54,780 nt of DNA, from assembly GCA_964465145.1 (NCBI GenBank), contig CAYXJR010000017.1, positions 1 through 54,780 of the forward strand, given 5' to 3'. Below are positions 54,329 to 54,780 of the stretch, piece after piece. This DNA is from JAUVKA01 sp964465145. GTDB lineage: Bacteria; Bacteroidota; Bacteroidia; Bacteroidales; UBA12481. The translations under genes were made by a program, and so were the position numbers. The notes beneath the pieces are model-generated. The model ran no database searches. It had not been told where the DNA came from and was given only the letters and a program-made list of their open reading frames with translations. Numbering within the stretch: the stretch's first letter is position 1; each line of letters starts with the position of its first letter.

Positions 54329-54428
54329 CCAATCCACTAATCCACCAATCCACCAATCTACTAATCCACCAATCCACCAATCCACTAATCCACCAATCCA
54401 CCAATCCACCAATCCACCAATCTACCAG
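54329..54428. repeat. Tandem CCACCAAT octamer array, about 12 copies
   Basis: Nearly 100 bp of 8-bp units, mostly CCACCAAT with CCACTAAT and CTACTAAT variants. It lies between two convergent genes. A protein frame can be read through it but is plainly an artefact. Confidence 0.95.
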
Positions 54429-54438
54429 TCTCCGTTCC

Positions 54439-54780
54439 CTATTCCCTGTTCCCCAGTCCCTTTATGTAATCCCCTATAGGCTCAATCCTCACCGGTCCGG
54501 CCGGGGTGACCTCTATAGGGGCTATTTTGAGCTTAAGGGTTTCACCATTAAACTCGATTTCTTCAAGACGTTCTTTATCCAGGGAGGTGCCAAGTTTCCT
54601 CATAAAGGGGAAAAGGTCCTCGCCAACCGCGATACTCATGTCTTCAACCATTTCATCCCATGACAGGCGGTGTTCAGGGTCATTTTTCCAGCGGGTGTGC
54701 CGTACATACTTCCATCTGGGCAACCCGGCTGGTCCGTAACGGTCATCCAGCTTCTGCCACAGATACCAGGTTTTAGTCCA
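54439..54780 (-). CDS. C-terminal part of an unidentified protein (runs off the window)
   Basis: The minus-strand frame is open from the right edge to a stop at 54439, some 113 codons. Readable features are WYLWQKLDDRYGPAGLPRW, DEMVEDMSIAVGEDLFPFMRK and a terminal beta-like stretch (LKLKIAPIEVTPAGPVRIE). The alternation of helices and the AVGEDLFPFMRKLGT block recall the C-terminal helical part of secreted metallopeptidase-like proteins, but no catalytic motif is within view. No start codon is in the window. The last residues (GNRE) come from a GGGAACA/GGGAATA heptamer array. Confidence 0.6.
   Translation of the reverse strand, partial: WTKTWYLWQKLDDRYGPAGLPRWKYVRHTRWKNDPEHRLSWDEMVEDMSIAVGEDLFPFMRKLGTSLDKERLEEIEFNGETLKLKIAPIEVTPAGPVRIEPIGDYIKGLGNRE

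Noticed and set aside
54329..54428. CRISPR-like array
   Set aside because: Units are 8 bp with no spacers; it is a simple tandem repeat. No cas genes are present.
54319..54663. Plus-strand frame starting with repeated IHQSTN residues
   Set aside because: It is the translation of the CCACCAAT array and of the antisense of the gene that follows.

Overview
The window comes from a member of the Bacteroidota. The evidence is the type IX secretion sorting domain on one protein, many short-signal lipoproteins, two clear TAnnTTTG-type promoters (tRNA-Gln and higBA), and family content typical of the phylum: a DUF6427 protein beside purD, the 470-residue arginine decarboxylase next to agmatinase and a deoxyhypusine synthase homologue, DUF2723, and lipoprotein sulfatases. 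The gene content suggests a free-living degrader of sulfated, fucose-containing glycans. That lifestyle is an inference.

Layout. (1) 1-414: a dead HepT-MntA toxin-antitoxin pair. (2) 530-3112: an M14 zinc carboxypeptidase. (3) 3291-8541, minus strand: a tight five-gene run of arginine decarboxylase, agmatinase, deoxyhypusine synthase-like protein, CorA and a metallophosphoesterase (polyamine synthesis plus ion transport). (4) 8702-15673, minus strand: DUF2723 membrane protein, polysaccharide deacetylase, purD and DUF6427, ending in two decayed genes (a MutS-like ATPase and an acyl-ACP thioesterase). (5) 15846-17162: tRNA-Gln with its promoter and terminator, then a lipoprotein with no ATG start. 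(6) 17607-23126: an accessory, decaying region. It holds a nucleoside hydrolase-FmdE fusion, HigBA, a degenerate group II intron inserted at the 3' end of higA, an intact HEPN-nucleotidyltransferase pair, a steroid-reductase C-terminal scrap and a frameshifted zinc metallopeptidase. (7) 23350-25584: a T9SS-exported protein. (8) 25683-43428: a carbohydrate locus with six formylglycine sulfatases, GH95 and GH29 alpha-L-fucosidases, an HExxH lipoprotein and an S15/CocE-like hydrolase. No SusC/SusD pair and no dedicated regulator are visible. (9) 43436-48877: a broken beta-propeller gene and a sialate O-acetylesterase-GH47 mannosidase fusion. (10) 49116-54780: an MacB/FtsX permease, a permease scrap, an Lgt-like protein joined to a beta-barrel-like tail (frameshifted), a radical SAM protein and a partial gene.

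The sulfatases and fucosidases probably act together: sulfatases expose fucosyl residues, GH95 and GH29 remove fucose, and GH47 plus the esterase trim mannose and acetyl groups. Most carry lipoprotein signals, so the work is probably done in the periplasm or on the cell surface.

Two themes stand out beyond single genes. First, gene decay is dense: about eleven loci are broken, by internal deletion, nonsense mutation or frameshift. Second, short tandem arrays of 7-8 bp units sit exactly at gene 3' ends and sometimes encode the last residues of the protein. The most interesting protein-level observations are two unusual domain fusions (nucleoside hydrolase-FmdE and SGNH esterase-GH47), a third that crosses two membranes (Lgt-like plus barrel), and the unplaced HExxH lipoprotein between the fucosidases.
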